8,852 nucleotides of DNA from the NCBI GenBank assembly GCA_030839105.1, contig JAUZEI010000446.1:1-8852 (forward strand), written 5' to 3'. Below the pieces are notes generated by a model. The model worked only from the letters and a program-made list of their open reading frames with translations. It ran no database searches and was not told where the DNA came from. The DNA comes from Actinomycetota bacterium (GTDB lineage Bacteria > Actinomycetota > Acidimicrobiia > IMCC26256 > PALSA-610). Positions 6,436 to 8,852 of the stretch are shown here, in pieces. Positions within the stretch are counted from its first letter, which is position 1; every line of letters begins with the position of its first letter. Both the position numbers and the translations under genes were made by a program.

Positions 6436-7683
6436 TCAGGACTTCGGAGTTCCGAAGGCCCCTGCATCGCGCGCGGCGGCGATCTGCGCGTCGTCCCATC
6501 CCAGGACGTCGTGCAGAACCTGTTCGGTGTGTTGCCCGACGGTGGGTGCCTTCGTCGGCATCGGCAGGTGCTCGTCGACGAACTTGATCGGTGTCGGCAG
6601 CATGTCGGCACCGACTTCGGACGCCGGTAGGAGCTCGAAGCGATCCTGGAACTGCGGGTCGGCGTACAGCGTCTTCGGCGAATTCGCGGGCGCGATCGGC
6701 GTGTTGTGCTCGAGGCCGAACGCGAGCCACTCCTGCGTCGATCGTGTGGCGAAGACGTCGCGCAGGATCACGCGCAGCTCGGTGTTGTTGCGAGCGTGAT
6801 CGCCGTACTGCGAACCGGGCCAGCGCTCGAAGAGGTCGTTGCGTTCGATACCCGCGCAGAAGTTCTTCCAGAACTCGCGCTCCGACGCCATGAACAAGAT
6901 GTGGCCGTCTTTGGTCGCGTAGAACTGGTATCGGACACCGGCCTCCATCCCCCCGGTACCCGGCGCCCGCCGTTCGAAGTCGTCGGCCTCGTTGCCGGTG
7001 ACCTCCGACTCCGGACGTTCGTACGCGCGCCACGTCTCGCTGCGCAGCCAGTCGGTCGCCGCAGCCGCGTCGGACTGCGCGATCTCGATCTGGCACCCTT
7101 CGCCGGTCTCGCGGGCCCGGAGCACACCGGCCAGGAGTCCCAATGCCCCGAAGACGGGGCCGACATTGATGCCGATCGAAACATGCTCGGGCATGAACGC
7201 GAAACCGTCGTCGTCGACTTCGGGTTGCACGATGCCCGCCCAGACGTCGTACGCGATCCCGTGACTCGGCATGTCGCGGTACGGACCCGTCGCGCCGTAG
7301 CCGGAGATCGTGCAGAAGACGATGCGCGGATTCACCTTGCGGAGCTCGTCGAAGCCCAGGCCGCGCCGTTCGAGACCACCGGGCCGCATCGCCTCGACGA
7401 CGGCGTCGGCGTCACGTACCAGCGCGAGGAACGCGTCGCGGCCCGCGTCGGTACGGAGGTCGAGCACGACACTCTTCTTCCCGCGGCTGATGTGCAGGAA
7501 GAGGAGCGAAACGCCTTCGACGATCGGCCAGGTCATGCGCCGGCCGTAATCGCCCTGCGGCGGCTCGACTTTGATGACGTCGGCGCCGAGGTCGGCGAGG
7601 TGGGTCGTGAGGTTGCCCGGCCCGAGCATCGACACCTCGACGATGCGCAGACCTGCGAGCGGAGCAGTTCGTTCGGTGGTCAC
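6436..7683 (-). CDS. Class III (CaiB/BaiF-type) CoA-transferase family protein
   Basis: Family III enzymes move CoA between carboxylic acids (formyl-CoA or carnitine CoA-transferase) or racemise 2-methylacyl-CoA; the substrate cannot be predicted here. The protein has 415 residues, normal for the family. Typical features are PLAGLRIVEVS (8-18), HLADLGADVIKVEPPQGD (28-45), RGKKSVVLDLR (67-77), FCTISGYGATGPY (123-135), and LGLLAGVLRARETGEGCQIE (181-200). In most members a GDxxxG stretch about ten residues before this last segment supplies the nucleophilic Asp. Aligned without gaps, this protein has G171-I172, so Ile replaces Asp. It may use another residue, be a divergent subfamily or lack transferase activity. 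Start is GTG 7683: no Shine-Dalgarno sequence, but TAACTT lies 8 nt upstream, as in leaderless genes. It follows the 154-residue gene after a 34-nt gap and converges on the protease remnant. Confidence 0.9.
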   Translation of the reverse strand: MTTERTAPLAGLRIVEVSMLGPGNLTTHLADLGADVIKVEPPQGDYGRRMTWPIVEGVSLLFLHISRGKKSVVLDLRTDAGRDAFLALVRDADAVVEAMRPGGLERRGLGFDELRKVNPRIVFCTISGYGATGPYRDMPSHGIAYDVWAGIVQPEVDDDGFAFMPEHVSIGINVGPVFGALGLLAGVLRARETGEGCQIEIAQSDAAAATDWLRSETWRAYERPESEVTGNEADDFERRAPGTGGMEAGVRYQFYATKDGHILFMASEREFWKNFCAGIERNDLFERWPGSQYGDHARNNTELRVILRDVFATRSTQEWLAFGLEHNTPIAPANSPKTLYADPQFQDRFELLPASEVGADMLPTPIKFVDEHLPMPTKAPTVGQHTEQVLHDVLGWDDAQIAAARDAGAFGTPKS

Positions 7684-7691
7684 GGGGCCGA

Positions 7692-7697
7692 AAGTTA
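7692..7697 (-). promoter_or_regulatory. Candidate -10 element (TAACTT) of the CoA-transferase gene
   Basis: TAACTT fits TANNNT and ends 8 nt before the GTG start, the spacing expected for a leaderless transcript. No purine-rich ribosome-binding site lies in the 34-nt gap. If active, it gives the CoA-transferase its own promoter although the upstream gene is close and on the same strand. Confidence 0.35.
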
Positions 7698-7717
7698 CCG
7701 GCCGCGTCCCCCGCGCA

Positions 7718-8182
7718 TTACTTCTCGCCGTTGAGGAGCCGTAGCTGGTTGTCGGCGGTGTACTCCATGCCGCGTTCGATGGCGTCCGAGTGGCCGGTCA
7801 GGCGGGAGTCGGCGAGCGCGACCAATGCGGGGCCGGCGAACTTGGCCGGCGGAGGCCCGCACGCGTCGATGTTCGCGGTGACGATCTGCAAGCGGGTGAC
7901 CGACTCGAGCGCGGAGTCGACGACGCCGCGCGCGCCTTGCGGCTCGTCGTCGCGTTCGGCCCCCACGAGGTCTTCGATCTGCTCGCGCAAACGGTCGATC
8001 TCACGCCGGGCGGCGCGCTCACGCGGCGGGACGCCGAGCTTGCGCTCGTCGACCTTGGCGGCCACGGTCGCGGCCTCGGCCCGATCCGGGTCGTTCTGGC
8101 TCCCGCCGTCTTGGGTGGGTGCATCGGGAACGGGCGGCGTGGGATAGGGCCACACCCAATGCGTGCTCTGCGTCGTCTGCAT
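7718..8182 (-). CDS. Hypothetical protein, 154 residues, central coiled-coil-like helix
   Basis: I do not recognise a family. Residues 1-35 are rich in Pro, Gln, Thr and Trp (WVWPYPTPPVPDAP) and look disordered. Residues about 37-80 are strongly charged with heptad-like Leu/Ile spacing (RREIDRLREQIEDLVGAERD), a likely amphipathic helix or short coiled coil. Residues 85-150 look like a small helical domain (LESVTRLQIVTANIDACG, ALVALADSRL). There is no signal peptide or membrane helix. The ATG at 8182 is supported by a strong ribosome-binding site, GAGGGGG, 6 nt upstream. The balanced charge and that site argue that this strand is the coding one, not the overlapping plus-strand frames. It may be transcribed with the DUF4190 gene 117 nt upstream. 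Function unknown. Confidence 0.75.
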   Translation of the reverse strand: MQTTQSTHWVWPYPTPPVPDAPTQDGGSQNDPDRAEAATVAAKVDERKLGVPPRERAARREIDRLREQIEDLVGAERDDEPQGARGVVDSALESVTRLQIVTANIDACGPPPAKFAGPALVALADSRLTGHSDAIERGMEYTADNQLRLLNGEK

Positions 8183-8185
8183 GGC

Positions 8186-8197
8186 GTACCCCCTCGT
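8186..8197 (-). promoter_or_regulatory. Strong ribosome-binding site fixing the start of the 154-residue gene
   Basis: Read on the minus strand this region contains GAGGGGG followed by TACGCC and the ATG at 8182. It is the best Shine-Dalgarno match in the window and decides both the start and the coding strand of this unknown gene. Confidence 0.65.
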
Positions 8198-8299
8198 CGG
8201 CCTCTATCGGCGAAAAACCTAGGGGTCCTGAGGCCTACGGTCCGGACGCGCGCCGTTCTGAGACCGGCGAATCACCCTCGGCGAGGTCCGAAATCCCGC

Positions 8300-8852
8300 T
8301 CAGGAGGTGTTCGAGGAGCCCACCGTGGCGCCCAGGATTAGGAGCAGGAGCCAGATCCCGACGCCGATGAAGCCCAGGATAATCCCGGCCAGGGCCAGGC
8401 CGTCGCCGCCCTGGCGGCCCCGGGATTCCCGGATCTGGGTGCGGGCGATGAAGCCGAGGACGATGGCGACGAGAGAGCCGATTCCGCAGGGAATCCAGCC
8501 CACCGCGCCCAGGACGAGCGCCGCAGTCGCCAGACCGTTTGTCGAAGCCGGCGCGAGACCGGGCGGTGGGTAGACCGGATATTGGCCGTACGCGGCCGGC
8601 GGGTAGCTCCCCGGCGCGCCGATCGGCGGGGGCGGCGCGAAGGGGTTCCGGGCCGGCACCTCGGGCGTCTGTGCATTCGGGGGAGGCATCGACCCGGGGT
8701 TCGGTCCGGCCGGGCCCGGCGGCGGATACGGCCCATCGGTGCGACCCGCTGCGGTCGCGGCCGGGGGCGTCCCCCACGGATGAGGCGGTGCGGGCGCGGG
8801 TACGCCCGGCGCGCATTCTCTCGGCCCCGGCGATGAGCCCGGGGACGGCGGG
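8300..8852 (-). CDS. Proline-rich DUF4190 membrane protein (5' end off the window)
   Basis: The C-terminal half matches DUF4190: NGLATAALVLG, then PCGIGSLVAIVLGFIA, IRESRGRQGGDGLALAG and a last hydrophobic segment (GIILGFIGVGIWLLLLILGA). This predicts two or three membrane helices and a very short Ser/Thr-rich C-terminus. The first ATG inside the window is at 8689, but the frame stays open to the edge with no earlier ATG, GTG or TTG. The upstream codons have the same Pro/Gly/Ala-rich character (for example PYPPPGPAGPNPGS), and no ribosome-binding site precedes 8689. I therefore take the gene as partial, with a long proline-rich cytoplasmic N-terminus; related actinobacterial proteins often begin with a small Trp-containing DUF2510 domain, which could lie outside. 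The family's molecular role is unknown. Confidence 0.8.
   Translation of the reverse strand, partial: PPSPGSSPGPRECAPGVPAPAPPHPWGTPPAATAAGRTDGPYPPPGPAGPNPGSMPPPNAQTPEVPARNPFAPPPPIGAPGSYPPAAYGQYPVYPPPGLAPASTNGLATAALVLGAVGWIPCGIGSLVAIVLGFIARTQIRESRGRQGGDGLALAGIILGFIGVGIWLLLLILGATVGSSNTS

Noticed and set aside
5543..7096. A 517-residue minus-strand frame spanning the zwf end, the protease and part of the CoA-transferase
   Set aside because: It crosses three unrelated genes in a shadow frame and is low-complexity Arg-rich text.
6706..7734. A 342-residue plus-strand frame antisense to the CoA-transferase
   Set aside because: The minus strand carries clear family III CoA-transferase sequence; this frame has no domain or ribosome-binding site.
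7790..8341. A 183-residue plus-strand frame overlapping the 154-residue gene
   Set aside because: The opposite strand has a strong ribosome-binding site and a protein-like charge pattern; this frame is a likely shadow and runs into the DUF4190 gene end.

Overview
This 8.85-kb window is GC-rich (roughly two thirds G+C by eye) and comes from an actinobacterium. The evidence is a minus-strand cluster fhaA-fhaB-pstP-rodA, a gene order known from Actinomycetota (Rv0020c to Rv0017c in Mycobacterium tuberculosis). The threonine-rich tail on the phosphatase and the DUF4190 protein remind me of Acidimicrobiia or a related deep lineage. That placement is an impression, not a measurement.

Layout. Positions 1-3755, minus strand: a tightly packed signalling and cell-wall operon. 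It holds a DUF3662-FHA protein (fhaA), a membrane-anchored FHA protein (fhaB), a membrane PP2C phosphatase (pstP) and a SEDS peptidoglycan polymerase (rodA, running off the left edge). Junctions are a 7-nt gap, a 4-nt overlap and a 1-nt overlap. In known clusters this leads on to a class B penicillin-binding protein and PknA/PknB kinases, which would lie beyond position 1. Phosphothreonine readers, the opposing phosphatase and the wall synthase are thus made together.

Positions 3823-3906, plus strand: a tRNA-Leu(CAG) gene, divergent from fhaA. Positions 3907-4213 have no gene but hold repeated TTCACG motifs and several hairpins. Positions 4214-5677, plus strand: zwf (glucose-6-phosphate dehydrogenase), apparently a single-gene unit with a probable terminator just after it.

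Positions about 5774-6397, plus strand: the C-terminal part of a trypsin-like serine protease. It lacks a signal peptide, the catalytic histidine and a believable start, so it is probably a 5'-truncated remnant. Positions 6436-8852, minus strand, convergent with it: a class III (CaiB/BaiF-type) CoA-transferase with an unusual residue at the usual nucleophile position, a 154-residue protein of unknown function, and a proline-rich DUF4190 membrane protein whose N-terminus lies beyond the right edge.

I found no mobile element, CRISPR array or clear undescribed multi-gene system. The points most worth a second look are the TTCACG cluster before zwf, the beheaded protease, the CoA-transferase lacking its usual aspartate and the repeated Thr/basic tail of PstP.
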